A stretch of 64,000 nucleotides of DNA, from the NCBI RefSeq assembly GCF_003731765.1, contig NZ_MOAL01000004.1, positions 2,418,001-2,482,000 on the forward strand, written 5' to 3'. Both the position numbers and the translations under genes were made by a program. Source of the stretch: Pseudomonas chlororaphis. GTDB lineage: Bacteria > Pseudomonadota > Gammaproteobacteria > Pseudomonadales > Pseudomonadaceae. Below the pieces are notes generated by a model. That model worked only from the letters and a program-made list of their open reading frames with translations, searched no databases and had not been told where the DNA came from. Every line of letters starts with the position of its first letter. The stretch's first letter is position 1. Positions 9,229 to 17,578 of this stretch are shown piece by piece.

Positions 9229-9894
9229 TCAGGGGATCGGTAGCCAGCGGCGAAATCCACCAGCGCCCTTGCCAGTCAACGGGCACCAGGCAAAGTCCCA
9301 GGGCACGGGCGGCAACTCCTCTTCATGCTCGGCCCCCACAGCCAGACGCGGCGCCACCTTCCAGTCGAATACCGTCAAGTCGAATGCCGGATGCGGCGCG
9401 CCTCGCCAGGCCAGCACCAAGCCCTGGGCCTGGCTGTCATCGGTGGTGATCCAGCGGGCCGCGGCGGCGCTCATGAACGCCTCGATGTGTTCCGGGCGGA
9501 CCCGCGCCTTGTAGGCTGAGCCCAGCAACCAGCGGCACAGGCTCAGGTAGTAGGTCCAGTTCAAGGGCGGGTGGTGACGGTAGGCCCAGGTCATGAAGCC
9601 GCGGAAAATATTCAGGCCATCGGGCGGGTCCAGTTTGAGCAAGCCGGGGCAGACATCGAACAAGGTGTGCCAGTACGGCAGCAGTCGTGTGTCCAGGTGC
9701 ACAAAGCTGCGCGCATTGCCCGGATAATCCGGAAACGGCAGGAGGAAATCCGCCCGGCCGGCCCGCGAGGCTTGAGTGCCCCGGCGCGCGCGAGCCGTTG
9801 GCGCCGTCGAATCCCCCGAACCACCCTTCGCGCCCAACGGCGCGGCCAGCCTCGGCATCGATCGCCGATCCATCTCTTGAAAACCATCAGCCAT
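9229..9894 (-). CDS. hypothetical protein (221 aa)
   Basis: I do not recognise this family. The first ~50 residues are basic and low-complexity (Arg, Ala, Ser-rich). From about residue 50 the protein is well structured and rich in Trp, Tyr and Leu (PGLLKLDPPDGLNIFRGFMT, then WTYYLSLCRWLLGSAYKARV). No signal peptide or clear membrane helix is seen. AAGGA about 10 bases before the ATG supports this start, but one further inside would also be possible. It is convergent with the TonB receptor gene and lies 178 bases downstream of the DUF2946-like gene on the same strand, so the two may be cotranscribed. Confidence 0.6.
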   Translation of the reverse strand: MADGFQEMDRRSMPRLAAPLGAKGGSGDSTAPTARARRGTQASRAGRADFLLPFPDYPGNARSFVHLDTRLLPYWHTLFDVCPGLLKLDPPDGLNIFRGFMTWAYRHHPPLNWTYYLSLCRWLLGSAYKARVRPEHIEAFMSAAAARWITTDDSQAQGLVLAWRGAPHPAFDLTVFDWKVAPRLAVGAEHEEELPPVPWDFAWCPLTGKGAGGFRRWLPIP

Positions 9895-10072
9895 CTGCTG
9901 TTCCTTCGCGTGTCAGCGTTGACCGTGAGCACCAACGGGGCCTGACGAACAAGATCGCCAGGGCGCCGGGTCACGAGCGGCGTGCGCCGGCTCGCGCATC
10001 AGCGGCGAGGGCGAACGACCAACCAGGGCGAGCTCGCGCGCCCGGGCCATAGGGGCCAGGCGCTGAGCCAGG

Positions 10073-10456
10073 TCAGATCAGAGGGGATGCGCGGGGATTG
10101 GCCGAAGGCCAGGAGTATCGAGGGGGCGCCTTGCAGCGCCGTTCACGGGAGGGCCAGGTTGGTTGCCCAAGCCGCAGCCAGCCGCCCAGCACCCATAGCA
10201 AGACAACGCCCAGGGTTACCGCCGAGCAGATCGGGCAGGCAAAGCTGCCGGCCCAGCCACTGGCCGACGGGTCGCTGAAATCACTCTTGGAAGCGGGCGC
10301 CGGGTTGCCCAGGGACGAGCAGAAGGCGGAGCCTGCGCCATTGAGTTGCAGGCCAGTCATCTGGCCATGGGCCAAACCGCAGGCGAACAGATTGAACAGG
10401 ACGCAAAAATACAGGGTCCAGGCAATCAGCGAGCGGTCGGAGCGGGCCAGTTTCAT
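10073..10456 (-). CDS. DUF2946-like protein
   Basis: A 127-residue protein. It has a hydrophobic N-terminal segment (SLIAWTLYFCVLFNLFACGL, residues ~9-28), an AFCSSLG motif near residue 44, CPIC near residue 75, and a second hydrophobic helix (~79-92). The F-C-S and C-P-x-C features fit DUF2946 family proteins. It is probably membrane-anchored with the cysteines outside the cytoplasm. It is on the opposite strand from, but close to, the other DUF2946-like gene (6539-6928) and the TonB receptor. The last ~30 residues are Arg/Pro/Ser-rich. Confidence 0.7.
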   Translation of the reverse strand: MKLARSDRSLIAWTLYFCVLFNLFACGLAHGQMTGLQLNGAGSAFCSSLGNPAPASKSDFSDPSASGWAGSFACPICSAVTLGVVLLWVLGGWLRLGQPTWPSRERRCKAPPRYSWPSANPRASPLI

Positions 10457-10565
10457 GGCGGCGACTTTACACCTAGGCAGCCGCAGGTTGAAGCGCCCAT
10501 TGAACCGTGCAAACGGACGGTGCAGAGCGGCGCGTCAGGAGTCGGCAGGCATCGCGCGCCGTCCA

Positions 10566-11069
10566 TCAATGCACGGCCCGGGTCACCAGGAAGCTCAGCA
10601 ACTCCGGCTCGTCATCCAACTGGATGGCCTGCACCGGTCGCGGCAAACCGTCCAGTACCGTGCGCCAGAACGCCTGGGAGACTTCATCCTGGTCGTAGAA
10701 ACGCACCAGCCAGTCACTGTCACCGCTGCTCAGCACCTGGGTTGCCAGGGCCCGGCCGATGCCCTGGCGACGGTAGCGTTTCAAGATAAACAAGTCCGCC
10801 AGCTCCAGGGCGTGCAGCCCCGGCAACTCGCTGCGCTCGATCAACATGAAACCGGCGATAAAGCCATTGACCAGCAGCAGGTTGGCGCTCCATTGCGGGT
10901 CCTGCCAGTAGCGCGCCAGGTGTTCCTCGTGGATGTAAAAGCGTCCGTCCACCTCCACGTCTTCCTGCTCCCAGTCCGAGGACTCGTAGGCATAAAACTG
11001 ATAGAGGTTACGGATCAGCGCGGCCTGCTCCGGGCCGGTTTGCACCAGCTCAAGGGTGGTCTCACTCAT
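10566..11069 (-). CDS. GNAT-family N-acetyltransferase
   Basis: A 167-residue acetyltransferase. The acetyl-CoA-binding motif of GNAT enzymes is visible as LFILKRYRRQGIGRALATQV around residues 93-112 (the R/Q-x-x-G-x-G/A signature), preceded by a strand containing LLVNGFIAGFMLIE. The substrate cannot be deduced. Start ATG 11069 gives the usual GNAT length (MSETTLELVQ); the frame is open for 35 more residues upstream without matching the family. It stands alone, 109 bases from the DUF2946-like gene on the same strand. Confidence 0.85.
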   Translation of the reverse strand: MSETTLELVQTGPEQAALIRNLYQFYAYESSDWEQEDVEVDGRFYIHEEHLARYWQDPQWSANLLLVNGFIAGFMLIERSELPGLHALELADLFILKRYRRQGIGRALATQVLSSGDSDWLVRFYDQDEVSQAFWRTVLDGLPRPVQAIQLDDEPELLSFLVTRAVH

Positions 11070-11188
11070 GACCGTTGCTCGCACGGGAGCGAACGAGGCA
11101 GGCAGGAATCGTGGATCGAAGGCATTGGCATCTCGGTCAAAAGCAAATAACGAAGGCGCCACCCTTGGGGGCACCCTGGCAAGGGCCG

Positions 11189-11443
11189 CTATTGTTTACA
11201 AAAGCGCTCGCCAATGCCATCACCCCTCAACCACTGGAAGACCCCGACAGGGCTGGGCGATCCACCCATCGGCGCAAAACAGGTCGGCGTTAATCCGCGC
11301 GTAGCCGCATAAAGTCCGATACAACGCCTTGCGTTCAGGATAAATTCGCGGGGAAAAGCCCGCCCCGAAAGGCTGCGCTGCATCGAATGTTTTCTGTGAG
11401 AAGCGATTTTGAATACCCTGATGCCCTTCAGCGTGATCCCCAC
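11189..11443 (-). other. small ORF resembling recurrent Ash/Icd-like Pseudomonas ORFs
   Basis: An 84-residue frame with the stretch CIGLYAATRGLTPTCFAPMG followed by GSPSPVGVFQWLRGDGIGER. From memory this resembles short ORFs repeated in many Pseudomonas intergenic regions and annotated as Ash-family or host-division-inhibitor-like. It may be a translated repeated element rather than a gene. It fills most of the 410-base gap between the GNAT and amidase genes. No strong ribosome site is visible. Confidence 0.3.
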
Positions 11444-11479
11444 TGTTCTCCCTCACCCTCAGTCGTCGGCGGTAACCCC

Positions 11480-13195
11480 ATGATTGAAGTCACCGAGCTT
11501 TCCATTGCCGAGCTGCGTGCCGCGCTCGAATCCGGCCAGACCACTGCGGTGGAACTGGTGCAGGCCTACCTCGCCAGGATCGACGCCTACGACGGCGCCG
11601 ACACGCCCACCGCGCTGAATGCCGTGGTGGTACGCAACCCCGCCGCGCTCGACGAAGCCAAGGCGTCCGATGCCCGTCGCGCCAAGGGCGAACTGCTGGG
11701 GCCGCTGGACGGCATTCCCTACACGGCCAAGGACAGCTACCTGGTCAAGGGCCTCACCGCCGCCTCGGGCAGCCCGGCCTTCGCTGAACTGATGGCCTGT
11801 CGCGATGCGTTCACCATCGAGCGCTTGCGCGCCACCGGGGCGATCTGCCTGGGCAAGACCAATATGCCGCCCATGGCCAACGGCGGCATGCAACGCGGGG
11901 TCTACGGCCGTGCGGAAAGCCCATACAACGCCGACTACCTGACCGCGCCCTTCGCGTCCGGCTCCTCCAATGGCGCCGGGACTGCAACCGCCGCCAGCTT
12001 CGCGGCTTTCGGACTGGCGGAAGAAACCTGGTCGAGCGGCCGGGGGCCGGCCTCGAACAACGGCCTGTGCGCCTACACGCCCTCACGCGGGGTGATTTCG
12101 GTACGCGGCAACTGGCCGCTGACACCGACCATGGACGTGGTGGTGCCCTACGCCAGGACCATGGCCGACCTGCTGGAAGTGCTGGACGTGGTGGTAGCGG
12201 AAGATCCAGACACGCGGGGCGACCTGTGGCGGCTGCAACCTTGGGTGCCGATCCCCAGCGTGACCTCGGTCCGGCCTGCGTCCTACCCTGCGCTGGCCGC
12301 CAACGGCAGCGCCCTGGCCGGCAAACGCTTCGGCGTGCCGCGCATGTACATCAACGCCGACCCAGAAGCCGGCACCGCGCCGTCCCCAGGCATCGGCGGC
12401 CCCACTGGTCAGCAGATCCATACCCGCCCGTCGGTGATCGAGCTGTGGAAGCAGGCGCGCCAGGCCCTGGAAAGCCTGGGCGCCGAAGTACTCGAAGTGG
12501 ACTTCCCGCTGGTGTCCAATTGCGAAGGCGATCGCCCCGGGGCACCCACGGTGTTTACCCGGGGCCTGGTGAGCAAAGCGTTTCTTCACCATGAACTGTG
12601 GGACCTGAGCGCCTGGGCCTTCGATGATTTTCTCCAGGCCAACGGCGACCCGAAACTGCATCGGCTGGTGGACGTCGACGGGCCGTTGATTTTCCCCCAC
12701 GACCCGGGAACCCTGCCCAACCGCGAAGACGACCTGGCGGCAGGCATGGACGAGTACGTGCGGATGGCCGAGCGCGGCATCACGCCCTGGAACGAAATCC
12801 CGACCTTGCCGGACGGCCTGCGCGGACTTGAAGAAACACGCCGCATCGACCTGGAACAGTGGATGGATCGGCTGGGGCTGGATGCGGTGATCTTCCCCAC
12901 GGTCGCCGACGTCGGGCCGGCGAACGCCGATGTCGACCCGCAGTCCGCGGACATTGCCTGGAGCAACGGGGTCTGGGTGGCCAACGGCAACCTCGCCATC
13001 CGCCACCTCGGCGTGCCCACGGTCACCGTGCCCATGGGCGTCATGCCGGACATCGGCATGCCGGTCGGGTTGACCTTCGCCGGTCGCGCCTATGACGACT
13101 CCAGCCTGCTGCGCCTGGCCTCGGCCTTCGAGTCCCTGGGCAGCAAACGCCAGGTCCCGCCTCGCACCCCGCCCCTGTCGGTCGGCCAACCCTGA
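11480..13195 (+). CDS. amidase-signature family hydrolase
   Basis: A 571-residue amidase-signature enzyme, which hydrolyses a C-N amide bond through a Ser-cisSer-Lys triad. The lysine is in LDGIPYTAKDSYLVKG (~residues 76-91). The glycine/serine-rich segment is APFASGSSNGAGTATAAS (~157-174), with the probable cis-Ser in GSS. The nucleophile serine is most likely the second serine of ETWSSGRGPA (~187-196), where the family usually has T-D-x-G-G-S-x-R-x-P-A. The cassette therefore deviates slightly from consensus but keeps the key residues. The substrate is unknown. ATG 11480 matches family N-termini (MIEVTELSIAEL). It stands alone, with a minus-strand gene convergent 75 bases downstream. Confidence 0.88.
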   Translation: MIEVTELSIAELRAALESGQTTAVELVQAYLARIDAYDGADTPTALNAVVVRNPAALDEAKASDARRAKGELLGPLDGIPYTAKDSYLVKGLTAASGSPAFAELMACRDAFTIERLRATGAICLGKTNMPPMANGGMQRGVYGRAESPYNADYLTAPFASGSSNGAGTATAASFAAFGLAEETWSSGRGPASNNGLCAYTPSRGVISVRGNWPLTPTMDVVVPYARTMADLLEVLDVVVAEDPDTRGDLWRLQPWVPIPSVTSVRPASYPALAANGSALAGKRFGVPRMYINADPEAGTAPSPGIGGPTGQQIHTRPSVIELWKQARQALESLGAEVLEVDFPLVSNCEGDRPGAPTVFTRGLVSKAFLHHELWDLSAWAFDDFLQANGDPKLHRLVDVDGPLIFPHDPGTLPNREDDLAAGMDEYVRMAERGITPWNEIPTLPDGLRGLEETRRIDLEQWMDRLGLDAVIFPTVADVGPANADVDPQSADIAWSNGVWVANGNLAIRHLGVPTVTVPMGVMPDIGMPVGLTFAGRAYDDSSLLRLASAFESLGSKRQVPPRTPPLSVGQP

Positions 13196-13270
13196 GCCCC
13201 ATGGGGTGTCGGCCGCAACGGCCGCCACCCCGTTTCATCAAGGCCTACAGACAAATACCGGTCCTGGTGG

Positions 13271-14158
13271 CTAAGCCCCTTGGCGCAAGGCCGCCATCAG
13301 TTGCTGCACCACCTGGGCCTCCACCGCACCTTGATCGTGGCCCTCCTGGAACACCGCACAACAAGCAGACGCCTGCCCCTCACTGGCGCGGTAAACCGCC
13401 AGGGTGCTGCCCGGCCCGCCGCCGGTGTGCCCGCACAGGATCAAACCACCCTCGACGGGCCCCTGCATCACGCCCAGGCCATAACCCGGTGCCTGCCAAG
13501 GGCGACCGGGAATGGGGCCGCCCAGGACGCGCGCACGCTGCAGGTCCTCAAGCAAGGCCGGCGGCAACAGATGACCGGCCAGCAGGCGATCAAGAAACTG
13601 AGTCGCCTGGGACAGCGGCCCAATCAGCAAGCCGTGGTACACCCAGGCCGGGTCGTAGCCCGCTGGGATGCCCAGGCTGAGGGTATGCAAATCAGCCTGC
13701 CGGGTGGCGAGGCGAACCGTCGACACACCCAAGGGGTGCAAGGCGCGCTGGTTCACCGCGTCTTCAAGCCCCAGGTCGGTCAGCCGCTGAATCAATCGGG
13801 CGACCAACAGGTAGCCCACATTCGAATAGCGCCAACCGGCCCCGGGCGGATAGCGCAAGGTCCAGGCATCAAGGCGTTGCAGCATCTCATCGGCTGGCCA
13901 GGCGGCCTCACCTGCGGCGACCGCCGCGTGGTAGTCGGCCAGCTCACCGTAATCCGCCAGCCCGGCTTCATGTTGCAACAACTGGCGCAAGGTGAACGGC
14001 CCTTCCTGCAGCCGTTCATCCAGGCCGACCCGGCCGTCACGCACCAGTGACAGCGCGGTCGCGGCCAATACCGTCTTGCTGAAGCTCCACCAGGGCAGCA
14101 CGGTGCCCAGGCTGTCGGGCGTCAGAGGGTGGCCGTTGGCAACAGATGAAAAAAACAT
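13271..14158 (-). CDS. class C beta-lactamase-like serine hydrolase
   Basis: A 295-residue member of the beta-lactamase/penicillin-binding-like serine hydrolases. The three signature motifs are present: S25-F-S-K28 (SxxK nucleophile), Y-S-N near residue 110 in GWRYSNVGYLL, and H-T-G in CGHTGGGPG near residue 245. No signal peptide is visible, so it is probably a cytoplasmic esterase or peptidase rather than a periplasmic beta-lactamase. The start codon lies only 24 codons before the catalytic serine, shorter than usual, and the ribosome site is weak, so translation might begin elsewhere. Confidence 0.85.
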   Translation of the reverse strand: MFFSSVANGHPLTPDSLGTVLPWWSFSKTVLAATALSLVRDGRVGLDERLQEGPFTLRQLLQHEAGLADYGELADYHAAVAAGEAAWPADEMLQRLDAWTLRYPPGAGWRYSNVGYLLVARLIQRLTDLGLEDAVNQRALHPLGVSTVRLATRQADLHTLSLGIPAGYDPAWVYHGLLIGPLSQATQFLDRLLAGHLLPPALLEDLQRARVLGGPIPGRPWQAPGYGLGVMQGPVEGGLILCGHTGGGPGSTLAVYRASEGQASACCAVFQEGHDQGAVEAQVVQQLMAALRQGA

Positions 14159-14275
14159 GGGAGGGCGAGCCTGCTGGTTGGGAGGGGAAGCGCCGCCGGC
14201 CCTGGGGCCAGTGCCGGTGCAAAGTAGCGTTTCCCGGCGGCCTGGGGCAACTGCCGGGCCTCTATTGCCAAGGCG

Positions 14276-14566
14276 CTACTGTTCCAGCATCAAGCCTCGC
14301 CACTTGATCGGGGGGTGGTCTGCAGCGGGAATCAACGGCGGGCTGGCCGGGGACTGTGGGTCGCGGCTATCGACAACCGCGCCCTGTCCCTCAAAGACCC
14401 CGGCCTGCTCTTCGTCTTCGCCCTCCGGCACCGGAGCCGGGGGCTGTTCTGGCGTTGCTGGTTCAATCACGGTTCTGACTCTTTCTCGATGCCCTGGGGC
14501 TGCGATGGCCAAGGCCAACAGGTGCCTGACCAACGGAATAACGAAGGGGTTGGCGACCTGGCTCAT
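14276..14566 (-). CDS. small hypothetical protein (96 aa)
   Basis: I do not recognise it. It has a mildly hydrophobic N-terminus (NPFVIPLVRHLLALAIAAPG, residues ~6-25) followed by a Pro/Glu-rich acidic middle. AGGA and GCAGG lie 8-20 bases before the ATG. It sits between the serine hydrolase and the alpha/beta hydrolase, all on the minus strand. It could be a real small membrane-associated protein or a spurious frame. Confidence 0.38.
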   Translation of the reverse strand: MSQVANPFVIPLVRHLLALAIAAPGHRERVRTVIEPATPEQPPAPVPEGEDEEQAGVFEGQGAVVDSRDPQSPASPPLIPAADHPPIKWRGLMLEQ

Positions 14567-14635
14567 GGGTTGCCTGCAGGAGTCCTGCGTTGGGGGTACG
14601 GCGAGCGCGGGTTGCGCTCTGCCGCGTGCGCCCTC

Positions 14636-15475
14636 TCACTCGTCGAGGAACTGGATCGCGTGCTGGAGGAAACGCTCGGGGTACTGGTACTGCGCGCCGT
14701 GGCCGGCATCGGGGTAGATCAGCAACTGGGCGTTGGGCAGGTTCTGCACCAGGTGCCAGGAATTGATCGAGGCAATCATCACGTCGTGGGTGCCGTTGAG
14801 GACCAGGGTCGGTTGCTGGATCGCCTTGAGGTAGGCGTAAGGGTTCTCCCCCGCCAGCGGCACCAGGTAGGCACCGTGGGCCTCAGCCTGGGCCTGGGCA
14901 ACGGCGGCCGAGCTGGGCGGGTCCTGATCGAGGCGCTGATGGCGACGCTGCCAGAAGGCCAGGCCCGCTTGCTTGGCGGCTTCAGAACGGCCGAAGAACA
15001 GGTAGAGAAAATCTTCCACGGTCGGCACCGGTGTCGGCGCCACCTCCAGCACCTTGGGCTCCATGGTCGGGTCACCGCCACGCAGGCCGGTGCCGAGCAG
15101 CAGCAGTTTGCGCACCCGCTGCGGATGACGCAGCGCCACTTCCTGCACCTGCAGGCCGCCTATGGAGAAACCCAGCAAGTCGACCTGTTCCAGGCCCAAC
15201 GCCTCGATCACGGCGGCGATGTCGTCGGCCATGTCCTCGATGCGGTTGCGCGGCGTGCCGGTGGACGAGGCGACGCCGCGACCGTTGAACAAAATGACTT
15301 CCCGACCGGCGGCCAGGCCGTCGGTCAGCAGCGGGTCCCAGTGGTCCAGGCCACCACGGAAGTGCTGCACGAAGAACAGCGGCACGCCTGAGGGCTGGCC
15401 CCAGCGACGGTAGGCAAAACGCTCACCGTCTACGTCGATGAAACGGGTCGGTGCGTTCAGATGGGTATCGCTCAT
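14636..15475 (-). CDS. alpha/beta hydrolase
   Basis: A 279-residue alpha/beta-hydrolase-fold enzyme. The nucleophile elbow is GFSIGG (Ser near residue 105). The acid is probably Asp in NGTHDVM (~228) and the histidine is in DAGHGAQ (~258). The oxyanion region near the N-terminus reads FFVQHFRGGLDHW. It may be an esterase or haloperoxidase-like hydrolase; the substrate is unknown. Start ATG 15475 (MSDTHLNAPTRFIDVDG) matches family N-termini. It is divergent from the TetR gene at 15602, and the shared region has two palindromes. This is the classic layout of a repressor controlling its neighbour. Confidence 0.88.
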   Translation of the reverse strand: MSDTHLNAPTRFIDVDGERFAYRRWGQPSGVPLFFVQHFRGGLDHWDPLLTDGLAAGREVILFNGRGVASSTGTPRNRIEDMADDIAAVIEALGLEQVDLLGFSIGGLQVQEVALRHPQRVRKLLLLGTGLRGGDPTMEPKVLEVAPTPVPTVEDFLYLFFGRSEAAKQAGLAFWQRRHQRLDQDPPSSAAVAQAQAEAHGAYLVPLAGENPYAYLKAIQQPTLVLNGTHDVMIASINSWHLVQNLPNAQLLIYPDAGHGAQYQYPERFLQHAIQFLDE

Positions 15476-15506
15476 GGCGGAAGTCCTCAGGGTGAGTGGC
15501 GAGCCG

Positions 15507-15562
15507 TTATGATGTCGATCATAATCTAAACCGTCAACAGCCTTGATGACGTTCGACATCAA
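15507..15562. promoter_or_regulatory. two palindromes, candidate TetR operators
   Basis: TTATGATGTCGATCATAA (15507-15524) has 7-base arms. TTGATGACGTTCGACATCAA (15543-15562) has 6-base arms. The two share the GATGTCG core in opposite orientation. They lie in the 126-base divergent region between the hydrolase and TetR genes and are the natural candidates for repressor binding sites. Confidence 0.55.
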
Positions 15563-15601
15563 TGTATATTCAGCGCCTTCACCCACAGGAGGCATCGAGG
15601 G

Positions 15602-16177
15602 ATGAGGGTCACCAAGGCACAGGCACAAGCCAATCGGGCACACATCGTCGAGACCGCTTCCGAGTTGTTTCGCGAACGGGGTTATGACGGCGTGGGGGTG
15701 GCAGACCTGATGGCCGCAGCGGGCTTTACCCACGGCGGGTTCTACAAACACTTCCGCTCCAAGGCCGACCTGATGGCCGAAGCGGCAGCCTGCGGCTTTG
15801 CCCAGAGCCTGAGCAATGGCGCGGGCATGGACCTGGCCACCTTCTTCACCCTCTACCTGTCACGGGAACACCGGGATGCACGGAGCCAGGGCTGCACCAT
15901 GGCCGCCCTGAGCGGTGATGCGGCGCGTCAATCGGACGAGGTCAAGGCGACCTTTGCAGAAGGCATCGAAGGCCTGCTCAAGGCGCTTGAGCAAGGGGCC
16001 AAGCCGTCGAGTGACGCGGATCGGCAAGCCACGCGCACGTCGATGATCGACCTGCTGGCCCACGCCATCGGCACCATCGTGTTGTCCCGGGCCTGCCCGG
16101 ATGACTCGCCGCTGGCCGATGAAATCCTCGAGGCCGGCCGCCGCAACCTACTCCCCTCCCTGCCAGCCGCGGAGTGA
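15602..16177 (+). CDS. TetR/AcrR-family regulator
   Basis: A 191-residue TetR-family regulator. The N-terminal helix-turn-helix is clear: ANRAHIVETASELFRERGYD, then VADLMAAAGFTHGGFYKHFR (to about residue 60). The C-terminal ligand domain has Cys near SQGCTMAALSGD, as in TetR_C repressors of the AcrR/NemR-like type. AGGAGG precedes the ATG by about 10 bases. It probably represses itself and the divergent hydrolase through the palindromes in between. Confidence 0.92.
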   Translation: MRVTKAQAQANRAHIVETASELFRERGYDGVGVADLMAAAGFTHGGFYKHFRSKADLMAEAAACGFAQSLSNGAGMDLATFFTLYLSREHRDARSQGCTMAALSGDAARQSDEVKATFAEGIEGLLKALEQGAKPSSDADRQATRTSMIDLLAHAIGTIVLSRACPDDSPLADEILEAGRRNLLPSLPAAE

Positions 16178-16402
16178 ACTGCCTGCAACGCCGCAGGCCC
16201 GCGCGCGGATCTTCATTCACCCTGTGCCACGCCATCTTTGCGCACGACTAACGTCAACAAATCTGCGTCATCATTCGCCACTGCAAGCCACAGCACGCCC
16301 ACTCGGCGCGCTGGCGGATCGCCGCGCACGGCCCGTGGCGCCTACCTGCGCCGGCTGTGACTCGTCGAAAATACATTTCCGACCTTTCGGTCTGAGTTAA
16401 CT

Positions 16403-16427
16403 GCGGGCACAATGCCTGCCCTTTTTT
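16403..16427 (+). terminator. intrinsic terminator or attenuator just before nspC
   Basis: GCGGGCA (16403-16409) pairs with TGCCTGC (16413-16419) across a 3-base loop and is followed by CCTTTTTT. It ends 26 bases before the nspC ATG. It may end the tetR transcript (tetR stops 226 bases upstream), or act as an attenuator in the nspC leader. A smaller hairpin GACC-TTTC-GGTC lies at 16381-16392. Confidence 0.6.
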
Positions 16428-16452
16428 GGCTAGCCTGGCCGGAGGCCTCGAA

Positions 16453-17550
16453 ATGATCAAAACGCCGTACTACCTCATCGACAAACAAAAGCTGCTGAGC
16501 AACATGCAGAAGATCGCCTACGTGCGCGAACAGTCGGGGGCCAAGGCCCTGCTGGCACTCAAGTGCTTCGCCACCTGGTCGGTGTTCGACCTGATGCAGC
16601 AATACATGGACGGCACCACCTCGTCCTCGCTGTACGAGCTCAAGCTCGGCCGGCAGAAGTTCGAAGGTGAAGCCCACGCCTACAGCGTGGCCTGGGCCGA
16701 CGATGAAATCGAAGAGATGCTGGAGAACTGCGACAAGATCATCTTCAACTCCATCGGCCAGTTGCAGCGCTTCGCCGAACGCTCCGAGGGCAAGATCCGC
16801 GGCCTGCGCGTGAACCCGCAAGTGAGCAGCTCCGACTACCTGCTGGCCGACCCGGCGCGTCCGTTCAGCCGTCTGGGCGAGTGGGACCCGGTGAAGATCG
16901 AAGGCGTGATCGAGCAGATCTCCGGCTTCATGTTCCACAACAACTGCGAGAACGGTGACTTCGGCCTGTTCGACCAAATGCTCTGCACCATCGAAGAACG
17001 CTTCGGCGCGCTGCTGCACAAGGTCGAGTGGGTCAGCCTCGGCGGCGGCATCCACTTCACCGGTGAAGACTATGCCGTGGACGCCTTCTGCGCGCGCTTG
17101 AAGGCGTTCTCCGAGAAGTACGGCGTACAGGTCTACCTGGAACCCGGCGAAGCGGCGATCACCAACAGCGCCTCCCTGGAAGTCACCGTGCTCGACACCC
17201 TCTACAACGGCAAACACCTCGCCGTGGTAGACAGCTCCATCGAAGCTCACCTGCTGGACCTGCTGATCTACCGCCTCAACGCCAAGCTGGCGCCGAGCGA
17301 CGGTGAACACACCTACATGGTGTGCGGCAAATCCTGCCTGGCCGGGGACATCTTCGGCGAATACCAATTTGATCGTCCGCTGGCCATCGGCGATCGGCTG
17401 TCGTTCATCGACACCGCGGGTTACACCATGGTCAAGAAAAACTGGTTCAACGGCCTGAAAATGCCGTCCATCGTAGTGAAACAACTCGACGGTACAGTCG
17501 AAGTGGTTCGTGAATTTGGTTACGACGACTACCTGTCCAGCCTTTCGTAA
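16453..17550 (+). CDS. nspC: carboxynorspermidine/carboxyspermidine decarboxylase
   Basis: A 365-residue PLP-dependent decarboxylase of the alanine-racemase-fold group. It removes CO2 from carboxynorspermidine or carboxyspermidine to give norspermidine or spermidine. The PLP lysine is K37 in ALLALKCFATWSVF. Family blocks YLIDKQKLLSNM, SSSLYELKLG and GEAAITNSASLEV are present. Length is as expected (~365-380). GGAGG at 16441 supports ATG 16453. The dehydrogenase that makes its substrate follows 28 bases after its stop, so the two form an operon. This is the alternative polyamine route that does not use S-adenosylmethionine. Confidence 0.9.
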   Translation: MIKTPYYLIDKQKLLSNMQKIAYVREQSGAKALLALKCFATWSVFDLMQQYMDGTTSSSLYELKLGRQKFEGEAHAYSVAWADDEIEEMLENCDKIIFNSIGQLQRFAERSEGKIRGLRVNPQVSSSDYLLADPARPFSRLGEWDPVKIEGVIEQISGFMFHNNCENGDFGLFDQMLCTIEERFGALLHKVEWVSLGGGIHFTGEDYAVDAFCARLKAFSEKYGVQVYLEPGEAAITNSASLEVTVLDTLYNGKHLAVVDSSIEAHLLDLLIYRLNAKLAPSDGEHTYMVCGKSCLAGDIFGEYQFDRPLAIGDRLSFIDTAGYTMVKKNWFNGLKMPSIVVKQLDGTVEVVREFGYDDYLSSLS

Positions 17551-17578
17551 GCTGGCGGATAAAGGAGAGATAAAGCAA

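Noticed and set aside
13271..14158. True secreted class C beta-lactamase (AmpC)
   Set aside because: No signal peptide and shorter than AmpC. The SxxK/YxN/HTG motifs are shared by many esterases and peptidases of this fold.
15543..15562. TTGAT...ATCAA in the tetR region as an ANR box
   Set aside because: The half-sites are 10 bases apart instead of 4. The palindrome fits a TetR operator better.
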